From positions 8,767,501 to 8,831,500 of the forward strand of contig NZ_JBEJGX010000003.1 of NCBI RefSeq assembly GCF_040253635.1: 64,000 nucleotides of DNA, written 5' to 3'. The stretch comes from Streptomyces sp. Edi2 (GTDB taxonomy: Bacteria; Actinomycetota; Actinomycetes; Streptomycetales; Streptomycetaceae). Within the stretch, counting starts at the first letter, position 1. Every line of letters starts with the position of its first letter. Below, in pieces: positions 52,669 through 60,647 of the stretch. The translations under genes were made by a program, and so were the position numbers. The notes below the pieces were generated by a model. That model worked only from the letters and a program-made list of their open reading frames with translations, made no database searches and was not told the DNA's origin.

Positions 52669-53106
52669 ATGGCCAGCAAGCTGCGAGCCCGCGACATCAT
52701 GTCCGGCGGAGCGCGCTGTGTGGGTGCACATGAATCGTTGATGGATGCGGCGAAGATGATGCGGGACCTGAACGTCGGCTGCCTGCCCATCTGCGGTGAC
52801 AACAACAGGCTGATGGGGGTGATCACCGATCGCGACATCGTCGTCACCTGTTGTGCCGAAGGTGTCGACCCGGCGACGGTGCAGGCCGGTTCCATGGGCG
52901 GCAAGCTGCACTGGATCGACGCCGAAGCGGACGCCTCCGAGGTCCTGCGGACCATGGAGGAGCACCACATCAAGCGCCTGCCGGTGATCGACGTCAAGGG
53001 CGGCCACCAACTGGTAGGAATGATCACAGAGGCGAACCTCGCCAAGAATCTCAGCGACGCGGAGATCGCGGAGTTCGCCAACCGCGTGTACGCGACCGCG
53101 GGCTGA
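52669..53106 (+). CDS. Hrp1-like tandem CBS-domain protein
   Basis: A 145-aa protein made of two CBS domains (about 8-66 and 75-135), with ARDIMSGGARCVGAHESLMDAA, VGCLPICGDNNRLMGVITDRDIV and IKRLPVIDVKGGHQLVGMITEANLAKN. Strongly reminiscent of mycobacterial hypoxic response protein 1 (Rv2626c), including the cysteine in the first CBS. CBS pairs bind adenine nucleotides or sense redox/hypoxia. AGGAGGAATC gives a good ribosome site. A 26-bp repeat array and hairpins follow. Confidence 0.9.
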   Translation: MASKLRARDIMSGGARCVGAHESLMDAAKMMRDLNVGCLPICGDNNRLMGVITDRDIVVTCCAEGVDPATVQAGSMGGKLHWIDAEADASEVLRTMEEHHIKRLPVIDVKGGHQLVGMITEANLAKNLSDAEIAEFANRVYATAG

Positions 53107-53178
53107 CCGATCTGCCCGCATCGCACCACCCGAGGCCGGGGGCAAGCACGTACGGACGGGGGCCGGCCCGGCCCCGCC

Positions 53179-53230
53179 GTCATGTCCCACGATGGCCCGT
53201 CCCCGTCATGTCCCACGATGGCCCGTCGCA
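53179..53230. repeat. 26-bp tandem repeat downstream of the CBS gene
   Basis: Two nearly identical units, 53179-53204 and 53205-53230 (GTCATGTCCCACGATGGCCC core, four differences confined to the last bases), and a degenerate third copy at 53241-53270. The region 53236-53290 also has complementary CCACCGT/ACGGTGG elements and may act as terminator. No gene is found in 53107-53360. Confidence 0.8.
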
Positions 53231-53360
53231 GTCAGCCACCGTCACGTCCCACGGTGGTGGCCCGTCCGCTGTGACGAGCCACCGTGGCGTGAAAGAGCGG
53301 GGAATTGGCGGAATTCCCCCGGCTGTGCACCAGGGGAATTCCGAGTATTCCGTTACCCGC

Positions 53361-54089
53361 TCAGTGGGCGCCGGAGTGTGGTACGGCTAGCCGTGTGCCG
53401 GGGAAAATCAGATGAGGATTCGCCCCGATCACCTGCCGGTTCAGCCGGTAGAATTCCCGCCACCCCAGGCCGTGCGCGTAGGCGATACCGCTCAGCGTGT
53501 CGCCGGAGTTGACGACGACCGAGCCGCCGGTACTCCGGTGGCGTCCCACTTTGTATCGCTTCTCATGGGACTGGGTATGGCGGGACTGCGGTTGGCGGGG
53601 CTGGGGATGGATATGGCGGGCCCGCGCCCGGGCCGACGGGTCTGCCTGGCGCTGCGGTGCGGGGCGCGCCGGGGCGCTCCGCGGAGTGCGGTGTGCGGTA
53701 CTCGAGTTGAGTCCCAGCGAGGCCGAGCAGGCCGGCCAGGCGCCCCAGCCCTGACGAGCCAGCACCCTCTCGGCCACCTGGATCTGCTGGGACCGGGTCG
53801 CCCGCGCCGCCCGGGGCGCGTAGGCGCCGCCGCCGAAGGAGTGCCAGGTGGAGTGGGCGAGCTGCAGCCCTCCGGAGAACCCGTTGCCCGTGTCGATACG
53901 CCAGTTCCCTCCGCTCTCGCACCCGGCCAGACGGTCCCAGGTCCCGCCGGCGCGGGCCTCGGCGGGCTGCCCGGACGCCAGGTTCAGCGCGCCGGCCGCG
54001 AGCAGGACCGCTGCTGCCGTGATGCCCCGGACACCATAGCCCCGGAATTCACTCCGGGCAGGCGCTTTTGCTGCCTGCGGAAATTCCAT
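53361..54089 (-). CDS. Rpf-type transglycosylase-like protein with LysM domain
   Basis: A 242-aa secreted cell-wall protein: signal peptide to about residue 46, an Rpf-like lysozyme fold (GTWDRLAGCESGGNWRIDTG, catalytic Glu58, then GGLQLAHSTWHSFGGGAYAP and the Cys pair C57/C121), a Pro/Arg/Gln-rich linker (about 135-185), and a C-terminal LysM (VVVNSGDTLSGIAYAHGL...HLIFPGTRLAVP) that binds peptidoglycan. Cleaves cell-wall glycan to aid spore germination or resuscitation. Relatives in Streptomyces are often under c-di-AMP riboswitch control, which I could not confirm upstream here. Confidence 0.9.
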   Translation of the reverse strand: MEFPQAAKAPARSEFRGYGVRGITAAAVLLAAGALNLASGQPAEARAGGTWDRLAGCESGGNWRIDTGNGFSGGLQLAHSTWHSFGGGAYAPRAARATRSQQIQVAERVLARQGWGAWPACSASLGLNSSTAHRTPRSAPARPAPQRQADPSARARARHIHPQPRQPQSRHTQSHEKRYKVGRHRSTGGSVVVNSGDTLSGIAYAHGLGWREFYRLNRQVIGANPHLIFPGTRLAVPHSGAH

Positions 54090-54811
54090 GCCCTTACTCC
54101 CGTCGCTCGCCGCGCAGTTGCCTGGCGGTCATTCAGGAATCCTGGCGCGTATGCGGTGTACGCGTTCGAATGGTGCTCGAACCTCGATTTCCGTGCGGCG
54201 CCATGAATTTGACGGGGAAGAGACAACCACGCCCCGAGTTCGCCTCGGCAGAGCGCGCGGTAGCGCCGTCGCGGCCCGGCCTGCACCCTTGCCGCCGGGG
54301 CGCGGCCGTGCTTGGGCCGTGCGCACCTGTTCAGACGGGCAGGGGCGCACCCGTCCGACCGTGGGCGCAGCACACCCCCGCGGCCGGTGATCACCGGCCC
54401 GGCCCGGGGGTGTCCGCCGAGCGCAACCGGCGCACTCGATGCATGCGCTGCGCAGGTCCGCATGCACCGCGCACGGGTCTTCGGCGGTGCAACGGCCCGT
54501 TCTGCCTTGGTGCAACGGCGCATTGCACACGGGTACGGCGACGTGGATCGCCCCTGGGAACGTCGGGAATATCGGGAATGCCGGCGGCCCGGCCCACGCG
54601 TCGTCCTGGAGCCAAGGGGCAGCCATGGCGATGAAGCCAGAAATGATTGAACGATCCTGCCGCGGTGTGGGCTGTTTCCATGGCGCCCGGTCCGACGGAT
54701 CATGTTCATGACCTGCATTTATGTGACGCAGTGGGTCTGCAGTAACCATGTGGATCTCTGGAGTCCTGAATTTTGCTGAACAATCCTGAAGTCCTGAGGT
54801 AGCTTCCTTCT
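54090..54811. other. Gene-free spacer with strong hairpin
   Basis: 722 bp without a credible gene. Bases 54372-54413 form a strong stem: ACACCCCCG (54372-54380) with CGGGGGTGT (54405-54413) around the perfect palindrome GGCCGGTGATCACCGGCC (54382-54399). Bases 54460-54530 repeat GGTGCAACGGC twice. The final 60 bp before the GntR gene repeat AGTCCTGA (54764 and again near 54790), possible regulator sites. Confidence 0.55.
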
Positions 54812-55492
54812 GTGGCCGATGAATCGAACGAGACGGGTGCGGCACCCCCGTACCTCGCCGCCCAGGCGATCGCCGACCGGTTGCGTGACCGGATCACGAC
54901 CGGTGTGCTCGCGCCGGGTCATCCCTTGCGCGATGCGGCTCTCGCCGAGGAGTTCGGCGTCTCGCGCAACACCCTGCGCGAGGCCGTTCGGCTGCTGGTG
55001 TACGAAGGTCTCGCCGTCCACCAGCTCTACAAGGGCGCCGCGGTCAAAAGCCTCGATGCCGAGGACGTCCATGACATCTACGCCACCCGCCGGGCTCTGG
55101 AACTCCGGGCCGCGGAGCAGAGCTTCACCGCGCCCCAGGCGGCTCTCAACCGACTCGAGCGGTATGTGTCAGCCGCCGAAGAGGCGGCGGTGGCCGGTCG
55201 GTGGGACCGGACGGCCACGCATTCGCTGGACTTCCACCGGGACGTGGTGCACCTGCTCGGCAGCGAACGGCTCAACCGCTTCTTCCGTACGACCGTCGCC
55301 CAGCTGCGCCTGGCCTTCGCCGAGGTGCCGCATGAACCGGAATTCCAGTGCCAATGGGTGCCACGCGACCGTGAGCTGTGCGATCTGCTCCGCGCCGGGC
55401 GGCGCACCGAGGCGGCCGCCGCGCTCGCCCGCTACCTCGACGACTCGGAGTGCCAGGTCGTCGACATCGTGCGCGCCGCCCGCTGCACCTGA
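54812..55492 (+). CDS. GntR-family regulator (FadR/FCD type)
   Basis: A 226-aa regulator from a GTG start. Winged helix domain: AAQAIADRLRDRITTGVLAPG, LAEEFGVSRNTLREAVRLLVYEGL. FCD ligand domain from about 90 with a D/H/H metal set (LDFHRDVVHLLGSERLNRFF). Located 151 bp upstream of a DUF1989 gene on the same strand, which it probably controls. A direct repeat AGTCCTGA just upstream may be its own binding site. Confidence 0.88.
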   Translation: MADESNETGAAPPYLAAQAIADRLRDRITTGVLAPGHPLRDAALAEEFGVSRNTLREAVRLLVYEGLAVHQLYKGAAVKSLDAEDVHDIYATRRALELRAAEQSFTAPQAALNRLERYVSAAEEAAVAGRWDRTATHSLDFHRDVVHLLGSERLNRFFRTTVAQLRLAFAEVPHEPEFQCQWVPRDRELCDLLRAGRRTEAAAALARYLDDSECQVVDIVRAARCT

Positions 55493-55643
55493 GCGCGCCG
55501 GGCCCCAGCAGATGCCCCCGACCCGATGCCCCCGACCCAACGACCCGTACCCGTTGACCCCGACCCGGCGATCCCCGCCCGATCTGCTCCCTCGACCGCG
55601 CCCCCGCCACCCCGGCGGGCCTCCCAGGAAAGCGAGCACACCG

Positions 55644-56528
55644 ATGGTCACCAACGAAGCCGCCTACCAAGCCACCAAGGGCGGCCCCCTCGATGTCGAC
55701 AAGGCCTTCTACGACCGGGTCTCTGGCAACTCCCGCAACTCCGGTAGCTCCAGTGACTCCGGCAGCTCCGGCAGCTCCGGCGCCCGCCGCCTGGTCGACA
55801 GCTTCACCATCCCGGTACGCTCCGGCCGAGCCTGGGAAGTGCCCGCAGGTCATCTGTGCCGCATCGTCACCGTGGACGGGCCGCAGGTCGGTGACTTCAA
55901 CGTATGGAACCGCCACGACCCGCGCGAACGCCTCTGGGCGTCCCGCACCCGTCAGCTCCAGCGCGCCCACGTCAGCACCTATGACCGCCTGTGGTCCACC
56001 CTCCCCTTCCTGCGCCCGCTGCTGACCGTCACCGGCGACACGCTCGCCGACTACGGCACCGACGACACGGGCGGCAGGGTGCACGACCTGCTGGGTACCC
56101 GCTGCGACCCGTACGTCAACCGCATGCTCACCGGCGAGGACTTCGACTTCCACTGCCACTCGAACCTGGTCCGCGCCGTCCTGCCGTACGGGCTCACGGA
56201 GTTCGACGTGCACGACGTCCTCAACGTCTTCCAGTGCACCGGACTCAACGAGGACGACCAGTACTTCATGAAGGCCTGCCCTGCCCGGCCCGGCGACCAC
56301 TTCGAGTTCTTCGCCGAACTCGACCTGCTGTGCGCGCTGTCCACCTGCCCGGGCGGCGATCTGTCCGTACCGCTGTGGGGGCCGGACGCGGGCGACCCGC
56401 TGGAGGTCTGCCACCCGCTCGGCATCGAGGTCTACGAGGTCGATGACGCGCTCCTCGAAGGCTGGGCCTCCCCGCAGCCGGCCGCCTACCGCAATCTGCA
56501 CGGGGTGACCCTGCCCAGCTGGACATAG
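55644..56528 (+). CDS. DUF1989 protein (urea carboxylase-associated family)
   Basis: A 294-aa protein of the DUF1989/urea-amidolyase-associated family, linked in other bacteria to carbamate, urea or guanidine metabolism. Characteristic regions: GQVGDF-like PQVGDFNVWN near residue 90, a central LGTRCDPYVNRML and FHCHSNLVRA with Cys/His residues that could bind a metal, and FQCTGLNEDDQYF. The N-terminus carries a low-complexity Ser/Gly/Asp insert (SRNSGSSSDSGSSGSSGAR) absent from the family core. AGGAAAGCGAG is the ribosome site. Paired with the GntR gene upstream. Confidence 0.85.
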   Translation: MVTNEAAYQATKGGPLDVDKAFYDRVSGNSRNSGSSSDSGSSGSSGARRLVDSFTIPVRSGRAWEVPAGHLCRIVTVDGPQVGDFNVWNRHDPRERLWASRTRQLQRAHVSTYDRLWSTLPFLRPLLTVTGDTLADYGTDDTGGRVHDLLGTRCDPYVNRMLTGEDFDFHCHSNLVRAVLPYGLTEFDVHDVLNVFQCTGLNEDDQYFMKACPARPGDHFEFFAELDLLCALSTCPGGDLSVPLWGPDAGDPLEVCHPLGIEVYEVDDALLEGWASPQPAAYRNLHGVTLPSWT

Positions 56529-56674
56529 CCGCGGCAGGGCCGCAGTGCGGCAGCCCCGCGAGGCCGCGTGTGCCCGCGCGCAAGGGGTCATGCGCACTGG
56601 CTCGCGCGCAATGGACAGACCTCCGGCGCCGTGTTGCATGGGAAGGGAGAGCGTTTTCCGCTGGGGAGGCTGCC

Positions 56675-57295
56675 GTGGCCGATGTGGAGGTGCTGGTCGT
56701 CGGGGCGGGGCCGGTGGGCTGACGGCGGCCCCCGAGCTGCAGCGCCGCGGCGTGCGCTGCCGGGTGATCGACAGGCTGCCCGCGCCGCAGCCGTTCGCCA
56801 AGGCGGTGGGCATCCAGCCCAGGACGCTGGAGATCTGGGGCCGCATGGGGCTGGTGCCACAAGTCCTGGAAGCCGCGGCCCCGCTCCGGGGGCAGTTGCT
56901 GTACGTCAACGGCGTCCAGCAGGCACGTATCGAGCTGACGCTGCCACCGGAGGTGCCCGTGCCGGCTGTTCGACCTGCTGCGCGGCGACGACCACAGCCT
57001 GCTGCTGTATGCGGACCACGAGGACCAGCTGATGCCGTACGACGAGGTGGCGGAGGCGGCGCGGAGCAGGGCGCGCGGTCAGCTGGCCGTCCGGGTGATC
57101 GTCGCCCCGGGGCTCCGGACGGACGGCCTGCTGCTGCCCGTCGTCCAGGACAGCCGTGACGAGTTCCGGCAGATATACGGTGCGCACGGCGGCGAAGCAT
57201 TCCTCATCCGGCCCGACGGTTACGTGGGGCTGCGCCCCGCCCGGGCGAGCGGACCGGAGCTGCCGGCGCAGCTGGCACTGACCTTCCGTGCATGA
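56675..57295 (+). pseudogene. Decayed FAD-dependent aromatic monooxygenase
   Basis: The start is intact: GTG with GGGGAGG upstream and VADVEVLVVGAGPVG, the PHBH/PheA-type FAD motif. A one-base deletion then stops the frame at 56721 (GTGGGCTGA instead of GTGGGGCTGA). The next frame continues the enzyme (LTAAPELQRRGVRCRVIDRL, AFAKAVGIQPRTLEIWGRMG) for about 80 residues. Near 56965 the sequence jumps back a frame to the enzyme's far C-terminus (RLFDLLRGDDHSLLLYAD to RQIYGAHGGEAFLIRPDGYVGLR). Most of the substrate domain is deleted: about 200 codons remain of roughly 500. Confidence 0.88.
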
Positions 57296-57296
57296 G

Positions 57297-57344
57297 CGGC
57301 GGCCGGTCGTGCCCGGTGCCGTCGGCGGGCGCGACCGGCCGCCG
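57297..57344. terminator. 13-bp perfect-stem terminator between pseudogene and EF-hand gene
   Basis: CGGCGGCCGGTCG (57297-57309) pairs with CGACCGGCCGCCG (57332-57344), with a 22-nt loop. Placed between the convergent ends. Confidence 0.85.
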
Positions 57345-57349
57345 TACGC

Positions 57350-57829
57350 TCAGGGCGCCTGCCACGCGGCGACCATCACCCGCCCGTCGCCGTCTTGGTC
57401 CAGCGCCGTGAAAGCAGCCTCCGCCTGGGCGGCCGAGTACCCGGCCGCTCGGTGCACGGCCGTGAAGTCCGCCAGGCTGACCACGCCGTCCCCGTCGGCA
57501 TCGGCCAGGGCGACGGTCGCGGCGACCGACGGCCCCACGACCTTGCCGAGCACCCCCGACGCGCCGGCCCGGGCGAACGCCGCGACGAACTGCTCCCGGT
57601 CCAGGCGCCCCGTACCGTCCACGTCCGCCAGGGCGGCGAGCTCGTCGAAGGTGTTGCGCATCCCCGCACGGAGGGCTTGCGCCTTGGCGGAATCCGCCGG
57701 TTCGCCCACCGCTTCCGTCAGCACGCGCGCCCGCTCGGTGAAGTCCTGTGCGGTCAGGTAGCCGTCGCCATCGGTGTCGTACGTCGAGAAGCGGTGCTCG
57801 TACTCGGCCCGCAGGGCATCGGAGATCAT
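57350..57829 (-). CDS. EF-hand calcium-binding protein (calerythrin-like)
   Basis: A 159-aa acidic soluble protein with four EF-hand loops: DTDGDGYLTAQD (18-29), DVDGTGRLDREQ (69-80), DADGDGVVSLAD (110-121) and DQDGDGRVMVAA (144-155). The first three have proper acidic positions 1, 3, 5 and an acidic or amide position 12; the fourth has Ala at 12 and is probably weak. Layout and length match the sarcoplasmic-type calcium-binding proteins of actinobacteria. A buffer or sensor of Ca2+; no partner gene is next to it. Confidence 0.92.
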   Translation of the reverse strand: MISDALRAEYEHRFSTYDTDGDGYLTAQDFTERARVLTEAVGEPADSAKAQALRAGMRNTFDELAALADVDGTGRLDREQFVAAFARAGASGVLGKVVGPSVAATVALADADGDGVVSLADFTAVHRAAGYSAAQAEAAFTALDQDGDGRVMVAAWQAP

Positions 57830-57949
57830 GCGTCATCCCTTCCGGAGGTGGGCTCCCGGCGGAGCCCGGAGAGGCGGCCGGCCGCGCGGGGGCGCCGCGC
57901 CCATCCGCCGCCATGAGCACATTAAGTGACTTATTGGTCGCGAGGAGTG

Positions 57950-58204
57950 ATGGTGGAGGGTGTGTTCGGCTGTCGGCTCCCTGGGGGTGGGGAGGCGGGC
58001 GTGCCGGCCGCGGCGCCCTCCGCGGTGGCCAAGGCCAACCTCCTGGCGATCGACAAGGTCGCTCTGCAGGCGCCCGGTCTGCAGGTGAAGGTCACCTACG
58101 CCTGTGACCCCGGCACGAATCACCAGCTGGTCGCCAATGCGGCCAAGCAGACCGGTCACGACGGGTTCAGCTACGCCCGCCAGGGGACCGTAGTGGTGCT
58201 GTAA
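57950..58204 (+). CDS. Possible short remnant of a secreted protein
   Basis: 84 codons from the ATG at 57950; an in-frame ATG at 57926 is another option. Only the last 60 residues look protein-like (AIDKVALQAPGLQVKVTYAC, NHQLVANAAKQTGHDGFSYA), resembling the Ig-like strands of small secreted Streptomyces proteins, and the chain stops abruptly after GTVVVL. No signal peptide or convincing ribosome site at the right distance, so a truncated gene is as likely as a real small gene. Confidence 0.3.
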   Translation: MVEGVFGCRLPGGGEAGVPAAAPSAVAKANLLAIDKVALQAPGLQVKVTYACDPGTNHQLVANAAKQTGHDGFSYARQGTVVVL

Positions 58205-58350
58205 GTGCGGCCGCCGCCCCGGTGGACCGGGCCGGACGGCCGTCCGGCCGCCGGGGCGAGCTCGCGCCGTCGGGCCATGGCACGATCTGTCAGATATTTC
58301 GGGTCGGTTACGCCCGCAACCGACGGGTCGGGCAAACGGTCCTACGGGGC

Positions 58351-59085
58351 ATGAAAAGACAACTGAACCTGCGGCGGATAGGGAGGTCCGGCGCCGGACG
58401 CCGGGCGGGCGCGACGCTCGCCCTCACGGCGCTGGCCCTCCCGCTGACGGTGGCCTTCGGCTCCACGGCCCAGGCCGCCACCGCATCGTCCTGCACCGCG
58501 AGCCGCGGCCCCTATCAGAAGCAGGCCGAGAAGTTCCTCGGGCTGACCGTGGACGGCCGGCAGTCGGCGGCCGACTGCCGGGCGATCCGTGCCTTCCAGA
58601 CCAGCCACGGCATCACCCCGAACATCGGCTACGCGGGTCCCGTCACCTGGGGCGTGATGAGCCTCGTGGCGCAGCAGAAGGCGGCCGGGAGCAACCCGAA
58701 CAAGGCACAGAAGTGCCCCACGAACAAGGGCCGGATCGCCTGCGTCGACCTCACCCGCCAGCTCAGCTGGATCCAGGACGGATCGCGGCTGGTGTTCGGT
58801 CCGGTGCCGGTCCGCAGCGGGCGCGACGGGTACGAGACCCGCACCGGCGCCAAGAAGATCTACTGGCGCAACCTGCACCATGTGTCGTCGATCTACCACG
58901 TGGCCATGCCGTACAGCCAGTTCTTCGACGGCGGTCAGGCGTTCCACTCCATCAGTGGCAGCGTCTGGTCGGCCCCCGGCTCGCACGGCTGCGTCAATAT
59001 GCGCAGCAACGACGCCAAGAAGTACTGGTCCCTGCTCAAGAACGGTGACGACGTCTACGTCTACGGCCGTAAGTCCGGTATCTGA
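58351..59085 (+). CDS. Secreted L,D-transpeptidase (YkuD) with peptidoglycan-binding domain
   Basis: A 244-aa exported protein. Signal peptide to about residue 47 (LALTALALPLTVAFGSTAQAA). Residues of about 52-110 form a peptidoglycan-binding-like repeat (YQKQAEKFLGLTVDGRQSAADCRAIRAFQTSHG). The YkuD catalytic core has HSISGSVWSAPGSHGCVNM with nucleophile Cys214 and the preceding His/Gly of the SHGC motif. It forms 3-3 cross-links in the wall or attaches proteins to it. The start at the ATG 58351 has no strong ribosome site. AT-rich upstream region 58280-58310 may hold the promoter. Confidence 0.9.
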   Translation: MKRQLNLRRIGRSGAGRRAGATLALTALALPLTVAFGSTAQAATASSCTASRGPYQKQAEKFLGLTVDGRQSAADCRAIRAFQTSHGITPNIGYAGPVTWGVMSLVAQQKAAGSNPNKAQKCPTNKGRIACVDLTRQLSWIQDGSRLVFGPVPVRSGRDGYETRTGAKKIYWRNLHHVSSIYHVAMPYSQFFDGGQAFHSISGSVWSAPGSHGCVNMRSNDAKKYWSLLKNGDDVYVYGRKSGI

Positions 59086-59136
59086 GCCCTGAGCGGGCGG
59101 ACCGGTCGGACCGGGCTCGGCTGCGGAGGGGAGGGA

Positions 59137-59165
59137 GCGCCCGATGGCGGGACGCCACCGGGCGC
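59137..59165. terminator. Hairpin between L,D-transpeptidase and DCC-protein genes
   Basis: GCGCCCG (59137-59143) pairs with CGGGCGC (59159-59165), and GGCG (59146-59149) with CGCC (59153-59156) inside, separated by one A-C mismatch. Placed between two convergent genes. Confidence 0.75.
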
Positions 59166-59259
59166 CGCGTCGTCCGGGCGTCGTGCCGTACGTATGCTGT
59201 GCCGTCCGCATGCCGAGCAGTCCGTACGCCGACCGGCGCCGGTCAGCCGGACCGTACTC

Positions 59260-59658
59260 TCACTCCTGCTTCCCCCGGCCACCGCGGGCGGGCGGCAGCG
59301 CGCAGGCCGCCGTGCCGCCCGGCATCCGCTGACGGTTCTTCGCGATGATCCGGTACACGCCATGGGCGATCCACCGCACGGGCGGGAGCGTGAGCAGTGC
59401 TCCCACGACCGGCCATCCGCCGCCCGCGCTCATCAGCAGCTTGGCGACAGCCTGGGCGCCACCGTGCACGGAGCCGGCCGGGGTCACCCACAACACTTCG
59501 TGTTCGGCGCGCTGTTGCGCGATGCCGAGCCGTGCGAGGTCGGTGAACTGCCAGGGGGCGGCGTCACAGCGCGGCCGCAGACGCCGTTCCGCGAACCTGG
59601 CCGAGGACGTGCAGAAGGCGCAGTCCCCGTCATAGACAAGTACGGGTTGCCGCCGCAT
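59260..59658 (-). CDS. DUF393 (thiol-disulfide oxidoreductase DCC family) protein
   Basis: A 132-aa small protein with the N-terminal motif VYDGDCAFC, placing Cys13 and Cys16 two residues apart like a thioredoxin CxxC, followed by the family's WVTPAGSVHGGAQAV and LPPVRWIAHGVYRIIAKNRQR. A hydrophobic stretch (VVGALLTLPPVRWIAHGVY) suggests membrane association. C-terminal tail Gly/Arg-rich. Presumed redox activity, partner unknown. A single gene with the terminator shared with the L,D-transpeptidase gene. Confidence 0.88.
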   Translation of the reverse strand: MRRQPVLVYDGDCAFCTSSARFAERRLRPRCDAAPWQFTDLARLGIAQQRAEHEVLWVTPAGSVHGGAQAVAKLLMSAGGGWPVVGALLTLPPVRWIAHGVYRIIAKNRQRMPGGTAACALPPARGGRGKQE

Positions 59659-59852
59659 CTTCCCGTCCCCTTCGCACCGGTGCCCTGGTGGTCACCATGA
59701 TAGGTGCGTCGCCTCCCCGGCACGCCCGGCGGGCCCGTTGCTCGGTGGGCGCCCGCCGGGCGCACGGACACCCGTACCCCGGTCGTCCACGGACCGAGCC
59801 GGGAGGGCGGGAGGCCGGGATGCCGGGATGTGCCGGGTGCGGGGTCGCCGGG

Positions 59853-60356
59853 TCAGTCGGCCAGCAGGTGGTACAGGGCCATCGGCGTCACATAGCCGGG
59901 CCAGCGGCCGTCGGCGAACAGATGGACACCGGCGTCCAGATAGCACTGGTCGACGAGTTGGGAGCAGATCATGTGCCGGGTGCTGGCGACATAGCGGTGC
60001 AGGCCCGGAACGGGCAGGTGGAAGCGGTGCGTGGCGATCGCCAGGTAGTCGAGGAAGCTGTACGGGACTCCGACGTAGCGGGTGGCGGCTGCGCAGATGC
60101 CGGTGCGCTGCCGTTCGGTGAGCCGTTCCGGGCAGACGTAGACCACATCCGCGTCGGCGTAGGCGGTGAGGGACAGGATGCGGGCGCCACCCGGCTCGGC
60201 CTCCAGCAGCCGATTGCCGGGCAGGACCAGGAAGGCGTGTTCGTAGTCGGTGAAACCGTCTCCGTTGATCCACTGTCCGAAGCGGATCAACTGGCCGGTG
60301 AGGCCGGAGATTCTGGTGAGGCCGATGTCGCCCGGCAGGGGATGGGTGTGCTTCAT
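59853..60356 (-). CDS. Permuted NlpC/P60 (YiiX/YebB-like) cysteine peptidase family protein
   Basis: A 167-aa protein of the circularly permuted papain-like group (poxvirus G6R/YiiX family), in which the catalytic His precedes the Cys: His40 in DYEHAFLVLPG and Cys131 in MICSQLVDQCYLDAG, with the EAEPGGARI region and the YVGVPYSFLDY segment between. Members are amidases or acyl-transfer enzymes acting on cell-wall peptides or lipids; actinobacterial ones are unstudied. No signal peptide, so the target is presumably intracellular or the gene is part of a lytic cassette not visible here. Confidence 0.82.
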   Translation of the reverse strand: MKHTHPLPGDIGLTRISGLTGQLIRFGQWINGDGFTDYEHAFLVLPGNRLLEAEPGGARILSLTAYADADVVYVCPERLTERQRTGICAAATRYVGVPYSFLDYLAIATHRFHLPVPGLHRYVASTRHMICSQLVDQCYLDAGVHLFADGRWPGYVTPMALYHLLAD

Positions 60357-60480
60357 GAGCAGCTCCCAGAGCCAAAGGGGGGTTCCCGTGGGTAATACCC
60401 GCTGTCATGGCGTACGCACCGCGTCCGTGGCGGCCGGTGGCGGCAGGGGGCGGCGAATGTCGGCGCATGTCGGAGGATCT

Positions 60481-60530
60481 CGGGGCGGACTTCGGCGGAC
60501 TTCGGCGGACTTCGGTGGACTTCGGCGGAA
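60481..60530. repeat. Five 10-bp tandem repeats
   Basis: CGGGGCGGAC, TTCGGCGGAC (x2), TTCGGTGGAC and TTCGGCGGAA occupy 60481-60530. Period equals one helical turn. It lies in the 291-bp spacer between the peptidase-like and SDR genes, about 120 bp before the SDR start. Nothing else was found in the spacer. Confidence 0.85.
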
Positions 60531-60647
60531 GGCAAGGGGCAGATGGCCGAGGGAGAGGGACGGCGGGGGCTCGGCGGGGTACGGGTGTGCGGGACCGGGT
60601 TCGGCCGCCGCGGGCCGAGGTGAGCGGGCAGGAGGAGTGGGAAGACG

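Noticed and set aside
54090..54400. c-di-AMP (ydaO) riboswitch before the Rpf-LysM gene
   Set aside because: Related Streptomyces rpf genes often have it, but I could not find its conserved core sequence pieces in order here.
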